64,000 nt of DNA from Gaeumannomyces sp. JS-464 (Eukaryota > Ascomycota > Sordariomycetes > Magnaporthales > Magnaporthaceae): the NCBI GenBank assembly GCA_002197995.1, contig NGZR01000011.1, positions 1 to 64,000 on the forward strand, written 5' to 3'. Below are positions 11,201 to 22,323 of this stretch, in pieces. Numbering within the stretch: position 1 is the first letter of the stretch; the number at the start of each line of letters is the position of its first letter. The notes below the pieces were generated by a model. The model saw nothing but the letters and a program-made list of their open reading frames with translations. It ran no database searches and was not told the origin of the DNA. The position numbers and the translations under genes are program-made.

Positions 11201-13915
11201 ACTACGTCTGACACCACGTACTTGTGACACACTACCTGACACACTACACCACTACACTACTACTTACACCTTACCTACTGTTACTCACTACTTACGTGTC
11301 ACTGGACTTACACTTGTACGTCCTACTACACACTTTACTTACTACTACACTACTTACCTACTGTTTCGTGCTTCGCTTACACACGCACACTTGCCTTTTA
11401 CACTTGTTACACTACCGTCACGTCCCGCACACACGTCGGACGACCACTACTTACCTACACGACTACGCCGCTTCGCGGACGGGACGACCTTTACACTACG
11501 GTCGCCACACACGCACGCACGCACGCTACCACCTGCCCTACACACACGACACGGGGGCCGACGTCCCACACTCCTGGGTACGCTTACGCTGCGGGACACA
11601 CGGCTGACGACACTTACACACTACTTTCTACTCCCACACCACACCTTCTACCCACACGACACGCTACACTTCTTACTTCTTTACGACTACGACACGACTT
11701 TACTACGACGTGACTTTGTACGGGTTTACCTGACTGGACGACACGGTACACTTTCCACCACTTACGACCTTACCACGACTTTTACACACGACTACCCACA
11801 CTTACTACACACTACTGCTCACACTTTACCACTTTCACACACTTACACTTTACCACTACACGGACTGACACACTCGACGGTTTTACGACGTACTACTTAC
11901 ACGACACTACCTTTACACACTGTGGTCACTACTTTCTACACGTCTACACACGACTACACACGTACACGTTACTTTTGTACACACTGACCACTACACACTT
12001 CACTTGTTACTACTGTTACTACACTACCCTACTACTTTACACTTACTGTGACACTCTTACACTACGTTCACACACACTACCCACTCACTTTTACACACTT
12101 ACTTTGACACACACGGCACGTCTTACCTACACCTGACACACACTACACACTACTCACTTTACTCACGCTGACACGGTACACACTTGGCTACTTACTACGG
12201 TTACTACACACACACGACACACTGACCACGGTACTGACACACACACTACACACTGACACTACCCTGGTTCTACTTACGTGACTACGACACTTACACTACT
12301 ACACCTACACACTACTTGACTTACGCCGGACTTTACTTGACTGCTGACACGCTACCCTTTTCACACCTACACTACACTACTGTACCCTACGGTTTACACG
12401 TTGGACACACTCACTACTTACACACGACACTTACGACGTTGTACTACACCACACACACACACACACGACTTTACTTACACACCACGGTACACTGTTTTAC
12501 TTACACCTACCACCCTACGACGACACCACTACACTGTCGACTACGTACACTCCTACCACACTACGTACTTACGACACACTTACACACACTACCACTGACA
12601 CCTTACTACACACTACTTTTACACTACCCCCTTACTTTACTGACGGACTTCTACACTTACTACACACGACACGGACGTACTTACTTACACACACTTTTAC
12701 ACACACGCTACACACGACTTTTTCACTTACTGGTTACACACTTTGGTACGACTACTGTACTTACCACACGGTTACTCACCACCTACCACCTCGACACGGT
12801 ACACACTACCACTACTTTGACTGCACACTACACACACTTACCACCACTTACACTACACACTACTACGACTTACACCACACCACTGACTACACTTTACTTG
12901 GGTACACTACACACGACACCGTACTTTCACACTTGTTGACACACTACGACCACACTCTACTTACTCCGCACCTTTACTTTACTCTGACTACGCCCTTACT
13001 GACGACTACACGACTCACCACGGGGGTACCGGTACTACTTACGACACACTACCGGACTACACACTTACGTACACGTGACACTCTGCTACGTACTTGTTGT
13101 TACTACGACTACTACACTACACCACACTACGGACACCACTTTACTACGTACGTACTGACGTGACACTGTGCGACACACGCTACTTACACTACTCTCTACG
13201 ACACACACCTACTTACACACACACTGTTTACACGTTCACGGTACACTTCTTACTACACACGGGTACTACCTTTTGTTTACACACTTACACTACTACGTAC
13301 ACTACTTACTACTACACTACACACACACTTTTTTTTACACACACGTTACACTACGCACACGACACACGTCACTTTTTTCTGTACACGTACACTGACTACA
13401 CTTTGCTGCCACACGTACTACTACTTGTTTACTGACCACTACTACTACACACGGTCCACACCGACCTACGTCACACTTACACCACTTGTGTTACCTTTAC
13501 ACTACACGACGTACGACGCTTTTGACCGACGGCTCGCTGCTTACGCACTACACACGTACACACTTGACCGTACACACGCTTTTCACTACTTACACTTGTT
13601 TACTTTTACTTTTTTTTTACACCACGCACCTACACTACTGACTGACCACTACGTCTACACTCACACTACACTGACGACACTTACTTGTTACACTACTCAC
13701 TTGTACCACCGTTACTACACTTGGACACCACACTTTTTTTCACGTGGCTTTGTGACCGTACTACTACTGGACTACTCACGCTACACCTGACCACACCCAC
13801 TCACTTTACGGACTTTGACACGCTGGTACTCCTTTACTTGACCACTTTTGTACGACCGTTGTACTGACCTTTTTTACTACTACTTTCTACTTTACTTACT
13901 TGACGGTTCTTACAC
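5214..13915 (+). CDS. cox3: Cytochrome c oxidase subunit 3, five exons
   Basis: Complex IV core subunit of the inner membrane. Exons: 5214-5489, 7055-7193, 8993-9378, 11299-11309, 13704-13915. Decoded, code 4. Exon 1 reads HPFHLVSPSPWPL and SMHNFNNGYYS, ending RDIIAEG. Exon 2 is TFLGDHTLAVQ to FWAFFH. Exon 3 contains QWPPIGIEPINPFEL, SGATVTYAHHS and TGFQGIEYS. Exon 4 is a nine-base micro-exon. Exon 5 has HVIIGTIF and HHLGFEAGILYWHFVD, ending YYWGS-TAA. TGA codes Trp at several conserved sites. The start is placed at TTG (5214) because no ATG lies upstream in frame. A C is missing near 9003 (ACACAACC for ACACCAACC) and a T run at 13733-13740 is one too long, both most simply sequencing indels. 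Confidence 0.93.
5490..7054 (+). mobile_element. Group I intron (IB-like), cox3 intron 1
   Basis: Exon 1 ends GAGGGT and exon 2 resumes ACTTTTTTAGGTGACCAC, rejoining EGTFLGDH. The intron ends in G. The core lies at the 3' side: P TGCTGGAAACCCCT (about 6832), a Q-like CAGCAGGGAACC (about 6870), R CCTCAGAGACTTTACG (about 6927) and S-like GAAGATCA. The ORF lies 5' of the core. The same core style occurs in nad2 intron 5. Confidence 0.85.
5640..6795 (+). CDS. LAGLIDADG endonuclease in cox3 intron 1
   Basis: Decoded motif 1 LSGLLEGDGHIYIPSLGK (about 5685-5745) and motif 2 WLTGFTEADGHFGIKI (about 6175-6235) belong to the class found in cox1/cob introns, whose members may also act as maturases. NQVKNTLRYIIGDK and LIHGKLRTPKN follow motif 1, as is usual in this class. 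The C-terminal part reads TSCSMKPFMEI and DEGRLKIRELI. One T is missing in CGTTTTCAATT (about 5887) and one A is extra near 5960. Otherwise the frame is open, with TGA as Trp before motif 2. Confidence 0.8.
7194..8992 (+). mobile_element. Group I intron, cox3 intron 2 (same family as the rns intron)
   Basis: Exon 2 ends TTTTTTTCAT (FWAFFH) and exon 3 resumes AGTGCTTTAACAC. P is at about 7228 (ACCTCCGGGTAAGCCC), Q at about 7385 (GGGTAATCGCGGATCTAA), R at about 7450 (GAACGAGCAGACGG) and S at about 7500 (AAGGTGTGCTCT). The ORF lies 3' of the core. Confidence 0.85.
7690..8900 (+). pseudogene. LAGLIDADG endonuclease in cox3 intron 2, frameshifted
   Basis: Motif 1 ITGFTDGEGCFMVG (about 7735) is followed by KTGFRVKLHF and, in another frame, GLHEKDLALLEQIK, FFGVGNITK and YRVSGLEDF. 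Motif 2 is WLSGFTDAEGVFF (about 8365-8405). Shifts at about 7855 (a base missing in TTTCAAATAGG), 7877 (one A missing) and 7970 (one A extra) alternate the frame, yet each piece keeps family-typical residues. That pattern fits recent damage or sequencing error rather than long decay. Confidence 0.75.
9379..11298 (+). mobile_element. Group I intron, cox3 intron 3
   Basis: It starts after GGAACGGGGT of exon 3 and ends in G before the micro-exon TCATGGATT. The core lies 3' of the ORF: R GGTTCAACGACTA (about 11112) and S AAGATATAGTCTGAA (about 11186), both near-consensus. A GC-rich palindromic patch with CTTCGC/GCGAAG arms sits at 10745-10860. Confidence 0.75.
9550..10730 (+). CDS. LAGLIDADG endonuclease in cox3 intron 3
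   Basis: Motif 1 PYWVTGFADAEGSFSFKIS (about 9570-9625) and motif 2 WLAGFVDGEGCFYVKV (about 10200-10255) mark a double-motif enzyme. Between them PAFSIELHS, GVGIVSERKRQ and HFDKFPLIS are typical, and CFQGIPDPN leads into motif 2. After motif 2 come ISQHARDEALL and YLGCGKIEK, then EGLKEIKIFK and KSGMNMGR at the end. One extra base near 9625 shifts the frame, but the remainder is almost entirely readable. Confidence 0.82.
11310..13703 (+). mobile_element. Group I intron, cox3 intron 4
   Basis: It begins after the micro-exon and ends in G at 13703, just before ACACGTTATAATTGG (HVIIG). A GC-rich helix-forming segment with Q-like GCTTAGCTGCGGGAAAGGC is at about 11581. R GGTCCAACGACTAGTC is at about 13452 and S GACATAGTCTAATC at about 13645. 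Confidence 0.75.
11640..13290 (+). CDS. LAGLIDADG endonuclease with C-terminal NUMOD-like region, cox3 intron 4
   Basis: Motif 1 WFVGFTDGEGNFHI (about 11708-11760) is followed by FKFQINLHKDE. Motif 2 is WLAGFIDAEATF (about 12318-12360). The C-terminus reads SPYEIRSQ and RGYGILEI, then SECAKAINISRKTIKKCL, the pattern of NUMOD DNA-binding helices often fused to homing endonucleases. One extra G just before motif 1 shifts the frame. Length is greater than in the sister genes because of the C-terminal module. Confidence 0.75.
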
Positions 13916-14059
13916 TTGTACGTGCCGTCCGACACGCACTACCTTCGCTACTCCCTACCCCTTTGTACGCTTGCTACGACCCTTTCGGACACTACCACTT
14001 ACACTGACACACTTACGTACTCTTGACTACCTACACTTTCACTTACACACTTTACGCAC

Positions 14060-15285
14060 ACCACCACACACGTGCTACACACGCTACCTCCTTACTTTTA
14101 CTTTACTACACTACACACTCACGACTGACTGACGGACACACTACGTGACTTCACACACTACGCGACTGACACGACACTACCTCACTCACTCTTCTGACGT
14201 CACGACACGACACGACTGACACGACTCCACACACTACACACACACACACACCTACTTGACCGACACTTTGACGACACACACACGTGGACCGACTTTACTA
14301 CTGACGCACGACGACTTACCTTTTACACTGACACGCACACTGGACACACGCACACCACACGCTGGACGTTTTGCCTACGACGACTACACTGACACCACAC
14401 CTTCACGGACGTTGCACACACTTTACACGACCCTACACACGCTTTACACACTACACGCTACACGGACTACGTACCACGACACTTTTTGTCTACACTCTGG
14501 ACTGACACGCTTTGGACACGCTGACACACACTCTCACTACTGACACCACACACACTGACACGACGTGACACTGACACACACACACACGACACACGACGAC
14601 ACACGCACGCACACTGGACACGCGACACACGGACACACACAACAACCCACACGTTTACCACTCTACGACACGTACCCTGACTGACTGGACTACTTCACTG
14701 ACTTACACGACACACACGACCGTGCTGCGTCGGACACTCTGACACTCACGCGGACACACACTGACACACTTCCACGTACCACACGTACCACACACACCGT
14801 CCTACACACTTACTCTGACTGACTACTTCACTCCTGGTACCACGCTACCACACCACGTTACACGGACTGGTCCACACGTACCACGACTACACTACTTACT
14901 CTGACGGACACGACTTCACACGTACCACACGTACACTACACCTCACTCTACACGGACTGACTTCACACGTACCACGGTACACACACTCCACCCTACACAC
15001 GACTGACTTCACGGTACACACACACTCACTCACTACACACGGCGGTGGACGACACTCTTCTACACACGGTGACTGGACGGACTCTTCTACACACGGTGAC
15101 TGGACGGACTCTTCTACACACGGTGACTGACACGGACTCTTCTACACACGGTGACTGGACGGACTCTCCTACTACGACTTACTGTACCTTGACACACACA
15201 CACGCGACGTGACTACTGCCTGACTTTTTTTGACTGCACGACTGACGGACGACTTACGTACTACTACGTACCTACTACACGCACG
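14060..15285 (+). CDS. Unknown acidic, low-complexity ORF with SSKGDGG repeats
   Basis: I do not recognise this gene. The decoded translation has a strongly acidic N-terminal part (SDEEYSSSSESEEDEDPNKK, about 14160-14245). A charged helical middle follows: FEKKVDDLYEQRLPFNEAM, LQDSTEFLSNLDEALEAE and a Lys/Glu-rich run. RRAASESESAEK and VQVQKRPKLSDD come next, then GKNHHKGGGESS and three to four tandem SSKGDGG units (15055-15165). It ends DFFDADEEISI-TAG or a nearby stop. The composition is hydrophilic and unlike mitochondrial respiratory genes. The frame needs one or two A-run corrections. It sits between cox3 and trnG/trnD, where conserved genes are not expected. It may come from a mitochondrial plasmid or the nucleus; that is inference. 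Confidence 0.5.
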
Positions 15286-15504
15286 GTTTACTACTGTTAC
15301 ACTTTTACACTTTTACACTTACACTACACACACTACTTTTTGTACGTACGCTTGCTACTTTACGCACACGCACTACTTTACTGTACTGACACTACACACA
15401 CACACGTTTGTTACTTACTACTGTACGCGTACCGACACGTCTTCGTACCGCTGGCTGCTACACGCCACGCACGTCACGCACGCACGACACACTACACACA
15501 CACC
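15286..15504 (+). repeat. Spacer with GC mini-repeats before trnG copy 2
   Basis: AT-rich stretch to about 15410, then decoded GTACGAAGTCTTCGTACGC, a palindromic member of the dispersed family, and GCTGGCTGCTAAGCC. No gene seen. Confidence 0.6.
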
Positions 15505-15588
15505 GACTTACTCACTTTACACTGGTACGGACTTACCTGTCTTCCACACACCACGCGTACTGTCGGTTCGACGTCCGACCTACACTCG
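15505..15588 (+). tRNA. trnG: tRNA-Gly (UCC), copy 2, intact stem
   Basis: Identical to the copy at 4239-4321 except that the anticodon stem is complete (ACTGT loop CTTCCAA ACAGC). The identity extends several bases into the flanks, so this is a segmental duplication. Confidence 0.88.
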
Positions 15589-15825
15589 TACTACTACCAC
15601 ACTACGTTACACTTTTACCCTACGGACTTGTACTACGTTGACTGGTTTGCTTACTTTCACTACCGACACGTACACGACACGCCACGCTGCTGCTACCACA
15701 CCTGCACCCACGCTGCACGCTACACACCTTTACGGACTTACACACACGCACACTTACACGCACTTACTCCTTACACGGGTACACGTGACGTTACACACGC
15801 TACGCTCTTACTTTGTACTACACAC

Positions 15826-15916
15826 GACTCTACGTACACCTTACACTTGGTACACACGGACTTCCCTTGTCACCGGGACACTACGACTGCCGGTTCGACA
15901 CTCCGGTCTACGTTCG
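15826..15916 (+). tRNA. trnD: tRNA-Asp (GUC)
   Basis: Decoded acceptor GATCTAG with CTAGTTC (one mismatch), D-arm TTAATTGGTAAAG, anticodon loop TTGTCAC in stem TTCC/GGGAA, and T-arm GCCGG TTCGAAT CCGGT. Confidence 0.83.
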
Positions 15917-16041
15917 TACGCACTCTGCTGGCTGGCTTACTTTCACTACGACACGCCACGCACGTACGACACGTACACGCCTGCCTACCTTCTTACTTTC
16001 ACTACGTACTTACGACACGTACCACGCACCGACACGGACAC

Positions 16042-16136
16042 GGACACACGTTTCCACTTGGTACACGGTACACGACTACTTTGCTACACACTTTGTGTTT
16101 TACCACCCTGGACGGTTCGACTTCCTCTCTTTTCCG
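16042..16136 (+). tRNA. trnS1: tRNA-Ser (GCU)
   Basis: Acceptor GGAAAG with CTTTTCC after decoding, anticodon loop TTGCTAA, extended variable arm, and T-arm GGAGG TTCGATT CCTCT. Confidence 0.83.
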
Positions 16137-16301
16137 ACACTTACACTACTTTACGTACTTACACTGTGACTTACTACTTGGTACACTTACTACCTACACT
16201 ACTACGTACTACTACTACTACGTTACTTACTACGACTACTTACACACACACCTACACCTTTACTTACACGGACGACTTACTTACACACACACACACACAC
16301 T

Positions 16302-19300
16302 ACTGACACTACACTTTACTTTACGTACTTCGACACTTTTACTACCACACTGGTTACTACACTACTACGACCACTTTTACACGTGTACACTTTCTTTACT
16401 TTTCTGTTTTACTGTGCCACTACTTTGTACACTTGTTACGTACACACACTCCTACTACGTGTCACGTACTTACTTTTTACACTACGGTTTACTTTGCACG
16501 GTACTACTCTTCTTACTTTACACTTACTTTGGTTTACACCTTTTACTACGGGTTACTCTTACTTTACACTTGTTTACTACTTGGTGCGGTGACGTGTGTG
16601 TACTACTTGACGGCGCACACGACTCTTACTTTTTGTTTACACTCACCGCCGCGTGACGTTACACACACTCTTACCTCTACTGACGGTACCGTTTACACTT
16701 ACACACACCACACTTTTTGACGCGACACGACACCGACGGACGCTACCACACTTACTTTTTACTCACTACTCTACGACTTGCTACCACTACTTACACACTT
16801 TGTTTCTTTACTTTTACTTACTTTGTTCTACCACCCTACACTACTACGTACTCTACACTTACTACGTCCGCTTACTTACCACACACGTCTTGTTTACTCA
16901 CGGGGTTACACGGGTTACGCACGCACACTACACACACACACTTACTTCACACCTCTACGTACTCCGACTGACTACACTTTTTTACACGGTGACTTTTCAC
17001 GGACTTTTCGGACTGCACGACGGGTACACTTTTACACTACTACACTTACTTTTACACACACACACTACACACCTTGGTACACTACTACTCTACGTGTCTC
17101 ACTTTACGACTTTACACACACTTGACGTTACCACTGTTGACCGACCACACGACACTGCTTTACACTTTTCACTACACACACACACACACTTACACACTAC
17201 TACGGTACACTGACCACTTGCACACTTTACCGACTACACCACGCTGTACGACTTTACCACGTTACCACCACTCCTACACACGACTACTTTACCACACGTT
17301 ACACTACGACACACTACTTTGACTACACACTACTACACTTTACACACTACCACACCACACTACTTTACGACCTACCTTACGACTTTTACACACACACGCT
17401 TTCACACGACTTTACTCACACGACACGACACTTACACACACCACGTTACACACGACTGACACGACACACTCTTTACACTACTTACTACTTACACACTACT
17501 TACACACACTGGGACTGACACTACGTTCTCGACACGCTGCTGGACGTTTACCCTGTACGACGCACTACACTACTTGTTACTTACCACGACTTACTTGACT
17601 TACTTACGGGTTACACTACGACACGGACGACGGGTTCTTTTTACTTTACGACTACGACACGTACACACACTGGACACCCTACTCTTTTCGACTTACCTCA
17701 CACACGCTACCACTACCACACCACTACCTCTGACTGGACACACACGACTACACACACTTACTTTACACTACGACTACACACTTACGGGTTTGACTACACA
17801 CTACTTCTACTACTTTACACACTTACACACTACACGTCACCACTACTTGCACACTACACTACTCACACTACACACGCTACGACACACTACACCACGTACA
17901 CACCCCTTGACGTGTTCTTACGACGTACACACACACACTACCTACACTGTTTACACTTACACTTACTTTACACTACCCACTACTTTACGACTACACACTG
18001 ACCACTTTACTCACCTACACACACACGGTTTACGACTTACTACACACGACTTTTACACACGTACACTACTGTACACACGCTACTACTACTGACCGGACGT
18101 TTACTACGACACTGACTACACTACTACACACACGACACTTACACTTCTACACACACTTACTCTTTTTCTACTGACACTACACCTACCACGACTTACTCTA
18201 CCTACACTTCACGACTACTACGACACACACACTTACCACACGGTTTACGTACACGTCACACGACACCTACGCTGACACACTACACTACTACTGCTACACA
18301 CCCTACCTACTTACTACCACTTTACACACGACACTGGTCTTCACACTTACGACTACTACACTACTCACGGACACACACTCTACTTACACCACGGCGTTGA
18401 CACCTACACTTGTGTTTTGACGACTTGTTACACACACACACCTGACCGACACTTACTTTTTACGCTTCTACCTTTACACACTGACACGCCGCACGACACA
18501 CTACGTACGGTGTACGACTTTTACGACACCTACTACACGACACACCACTTTACGTACGCTGACCGCACGACTACCACGGTGACACTACTGTTGTACGTAC
18601 ACACTACACTTACTACACACACTACACACACACTACGTGGCTGTACTTTACACTACACTTACGTGTTACTTACTTTGCACGCTACGACGCTACGCACTTA
18701 CGACACTTACGTACGTACGCTGCTGTACGGCTTGCTGCTTTGCACGCACTACACGTACCGCTCGCTACCGACACGTACCGACACGTACCGACACGTACCG
18801 ACACGTACCGACACGTACCGCCTACACACACTTGACACACTACACTTACACACTTACGACGGACACACGACACACGACACGGTTACCACACCCGTACCTA
18901 CTTTCCACTACCTCACTACGACACACACACTTACGGTGACACACACCGGTTACACCGACCGTCCTACGTTGACACGACCCGTCGGCACGTTGTACACACT
19001 GTCGCTACCACGACCTGGTTCACCCGGGGTTACGGTTGGACACTACCCTGTCCACACACTGTACCACGTCGACACTTCTACTACACCGACTTCACTACTC
19101 GTACGGGACGGACGGGACCACACTACCTACTACTTTACCACCACTACTTACGTACTTACTCTTTACTACCACCGGACTGACACACCTCCTGGACGTACTA
19201 CTTACACTACCTCTTACACGACTACTACACCACACGCTACTACTCTTACGTTACACTTACGACACTTGGTCACACTTTTACTTCTTACTTACTACTTACA

Positions 19301-19849
19301 CTGTTACACTTACTACTACACGACACTACACGTGACACTTACGACACACGTACACTACCTACGACACACTACGTACTGCTTTTACGCTACTTACACTACT
19401 TACTACTTACTTACTTTACACTTACTTCTTTCTCTACACGGTACTTGCCTTACTACACTACTTACACTACTGTTTACACTGGTACGCTCTACACTACTAC
19501 GACTTCACACACTTACTGGTACGCGACACGCCGGCTTACACACTACGCGACTACACTACTTTACTTACTGTACACCACGGACGCACTTACTGACGACCGG
19601 ACACACTTTACGCCGACACACTGGGACCACCACTGACCACACGTACTACGGACACTGTGACTGTACTACCACACACCTACCACACTGTACTGACCTTACT
19701 ACACTGGCTACGTTTTACTTCTTTTACTTACGCGACTGGTCGGACACGTACTACGTTACTACACCTACTTACGCACACACGGACACCCGACTTCCGCTGG
19801 TTCCGCTACGTTCTGTTACACCGGTACTACGGACGGGACGGACGTTACG
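16302..19849 (+). CDS. nad6: NADH dehydrogenase subunit 6, two exons
   Basis: Membrane-arm subunit of complex I. Exons 16302-16590 and 19269-19849. ATG is preceded by a purine-rich AAGGAG. Decoded exon 1 reads MNNFILVFEF, then ILSVISLFSVLCAIFVIV, SKNPIVSVLFLIGLFAGI and GLSYLIVYIGAV, the conserved NAD6 core. Exon 2 continues VSIFILIILMLIN and RISELESN, and ends MASFILLLAMVGSIVITIS with a short polar tail to TAG. The reading frame needs a T restored near 16345 (GTTATAAT for GTTTATAAT) and adjustment near 16525, in keeping with homopolymer errors elsewhere. The intron sits after GGTGCGGT. Confidence 0.88.
16960..18600 (+). CDS. LAGLIDADG endonuclease in the nad6 intron
   Basis: Motif 1 FSGFSDAEGNFNI (about 16993-17035), then FRFKIELHVDDKNAL and LIEIFDKYN. 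Motif 2 is YWLLGLIEGEGSFF-like (about 17590-17640, one G extra). The C-terminal part contains FSITQS, FITKKGLDYKDFK, YIKELI and a NUMOD-like EAAEIVGVDFRTY. The spacing between motifs is normal for a monomeric enzyme. The frame is open over the first 600 bases. Confidence 0.78.
18690..18835 (+). repeat. Tandem GTACGAA array inside the nad6 intron
   Basis: Decoded GCTACGAAGTACGAAGTACGAAGTACG..., five or more copies of a 7-base unit at 18769-18821. A GCTGCTGTAGGCTTGCTGC element precedes it. It is the reverse complement of the GTACTTC array before cox3. Confidence 0.8.
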
Positions 19850-20109
19850 TACGTACACTCGGTTTACACTACACACACACGACACACCTTACTACACACT
19901 TACCCTGCTACACTGTTACGACTCTTACTGGTACCGACTACACTACGCACGGTGACTACACACACACTTACCACTCCTCCTACACTTGACGTTACCGGGT
20001 GCTTACCGCTGTACGCGCTTACCGCACGTACGCGCTTACCTGCTTCGCACTGACACACTACGTACACGCGCTACCTGCTACGCGACACGCACACCCCACA
20101 CACGGGGTA
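19850..20109 (+). repeat. Spacer after nad6 ending in GC mini-repeats
   Basis: AT-rich to about 19985, then decoded GCTTACGCTGTAGCGCTTAC, AGTAGCGCTTACTGCTTCGC and GCGAAGCAACCCCAAGG. These abut and probably replace the first codons of the downstream endonuclease ORF. Similar strings recur at 46690-46790 and 50640-50730. Confidence 0.65.
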
Positions 20110-21320
20110 CGCACCACCACGACTGGTGACACGGACTCTTTTTCACGTGTCTACTTTGTACACACTCTACACACACTACGTACACACACTACGGTTGACC
20201 TTACTACGTTCCTACCACTTTGCTACTACGACACTTACCACTACGTACGACGACTACTACGACTTTACACTACTACGACACTCCACGGACGTTTTTGGTG
20301 TTGGTACACTGTTTACTACGTTTGGACGACACCACACACGGTCACTGCACACTCTTTGCTGTACACACTTCTACTACACACACGACTCTACTTACACACT
20401 GTACACTTACTACCCCCACTTTTGACACACGTACCTCTTTACTTACACCACACACACACACACGACGTACACACTTTTTTACCTTTTTACACACTGACAC
20501 TTACTCACGTTTACACTGTCTGACACACACACACACCACTTTACACCACGACACGACACGGACTTGCACACGACACTTGTACACGTACTTACGACGCGGT
20601 ACACTGACACTACACGACACACACCACACCACGTACGACTTCTTACTACCTACACCCCTCTACACTACACACTACGACTGTGCTCGTACGTTCCACGACT
20701 TTGACCGACACGACACACACTACTTACCTCCACGACACTGGTTACGCACGACGTTTACCGGACTGCACGACACGGGTGTTTCTTTACTTACACTACTTAC
20801 GACTTGACACTACGACACACCACACACGCGGTTACTTGACGCTACCACGCGTTACTTTACGTCTTACCACCACACCACCTCACACGACTTTGTCGTTACT
20901 TTCACACTTACACTTACTACGACACTACCTTACGGTTACTGGTGTACTTACACTACTCTGACTACACGTCTACACACGACCACACGTTACGACACTACAC
21001 GACACTACGACGGACTTTACCACACACTACACTACTTGGACACACACTGTACACTTCCACTTTTTTACCTACACTTACCCCTTTACCACGACGTACGTAC
21101 ACACTTACTTACACACTTTCCTCGACTTTTTGTGCTACCGCTGCTTCGCTGGCACTGTGTACGCACACGCTACCTACACTTACACACGACCACACACGCA
21201 CCACTTTACACCTGACACGACACGGTACTACTCTACACACTTACACACACTTACACTTACACACTCTGTCGCTTGCGCACACTGACACTACACACGGACA
21301 CGACACACGACTTACACTAC
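20110..21320 (+). pseudogene. Free-standing LAGLIDADG ORF between nad6 and trnV, invaded by mini-repeats
   Basis: The decoded text starts directly in motif 1 (TDGEGSFSVSICKS, about 20117-20165) without the usual leader. It continues FAIELHSRDI, FFGVGNVYS and HFEKYSLLTKKK. ITPEWLAGFTDAEGCFF is motif 2 (about 20730-20775). After VLISDKSKDKVRI and INLEKCNS, a GCTACGCTGCTTCGCTGGC repeat interrupts at about 21133-21160, before KDKAHLTEEGISK. The tail is IKSVACAMNKG. No exon sequence flanks it, so it looks like a stranded relic of a lost intron or an intergenic HEG. Confidence 0.7.
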
Positions 21321-21649
21321 ACCACTACACTACACACTTACACACTACACTTACACACACTCCACGTGTTTACGTACGTGTTTACGTGGTACGGTGCACA
21401 CTACGTACACTACACTACTACACACACCCACACACACCACTGACACGACACACTACACACTCTTACTACTACACTTACTTACTTTGGTGGTACGGCTACC
21501 GACACGTACCTACCGACACGTACCTACCACGCTACACACGCTACCACTACTCTACACCACACACACACTGCTTACCTTCGTACGTACGACCTACCGACAC
21601 GTACCGCCTACCACACACACCACACACACACACACACTACACTACACAC
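21321..21649 (+). repeat. AT-rich spacer with GTACGAAGTACTAC repeats
   Basis: AT-rich from 21321 to 21480, then GCTACGAAGTACTACGAAGT twice and TGCTTACTTCGTAGTAGAC. No gene seen. Confidence 0.6.
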
Positions 21650-21741
21650 GGGACGACTTACTTTCACACTGGTACGACACACGACCTGTTTTACCACCAC
21701 CACGTACGGTTACACGTGTTCGACACTCACCTTACTCTCTC
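21650..21741 (+). tRNA. trnV: tRNA-Val (UAC)
   Basis: Acceptor GGGAGAT with ATCTCTC after decoding, anticodon stem ACTGT/ACAGT around loop TTTACAC, and T-loop TTCGAAT. Confidence 0.87.
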
Positions 21742-22229
21742 ACTTACTACTACACTACGTACTACGTACACTTACTGCTTACTTCTACTGCACTACCTTC
21801 GTACTGCGCGACACTGGTACGTGTTTACCTTACTTACTTTCTACCGACACGTACGCGTGCTTACTTTCTTACTTTACACTACGTACGTACCTGCTTACCT
21901 CCGTACTGACGTACACGCACGTACCTTCGTACCACGTACTTACGTACGCACGCGTACGTGCGTACTTACGTACGCACGCGTACGCACGCGTACGCACGGA
22001 CTACCACGACACGTACACGCCACGGACTACGACACGTACACGGTTTGCTTGCTTACTTTGCTTGTGTTGCTGGCTACCTACTGACACACTACACGACACG
22101 TACACGCACCTACCTACTACTACACTACACACACACACACACTTACGCTCACACTACACTTACTACGACACGCTGGTTTTTCACGACGTACGGTTGACGT
22201 GTTGTACACTTACCTTACTTTTACTACAC
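21742..22229 (+). repeat. Dense GC mini-repeat block between trnV and trnI
   Basis: Decoded tandem GTAGCAGC units (21940-21995), GAAGTAAGC and TTGCTTGCTTATTTGC, and several CTTCGTA copies. The last 100 bases are AT-rich. No gene seen. Confidence 0.65.
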
Positions 22230-22317
22230 TTCTTTACGTTTACACGGGTACACACACCGCACTTTTTGACTACACGACACTGACTACTTCACACGTTCGA
22301 CGTCTTGGACACGACAC
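22230..22317 (+). tRNA. trnI: tRNA-Ile (GAU)
   Basis: Decoded acceptor TTCTT with AAGAA. The anticodon loop contains TTGATAA with one extra T in the preceding T run. T-arm CAAG TTCGAGT CTTG. Confidence 0.8.
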
Positions 22318-22323
22318 TTACAC

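Larger units (their letters stand above)
16591..19268 (+). mobile_element. Group I intron in nad6
   Basis: The 5' exon ends in T and the intron ends in G. Exon joining restores GAVSIFIL. The ORF occupies the 5' two thirds, then comes a tandem GTACGAA mini-repeat array (18769-18821). A GC-richer segment with core-like GCTACAGACTGGTTCACCGG is at about 19004. The subgroup is not assigned. Confidence 0.7.

Noticed and set aside
18769..18821. CRISPR-like array (tandem GTACGAA)
   Set aside because: The units are 7 decoded bases with no spacers, inside a mitochondrial intron, and belong to the mini-repeat family.
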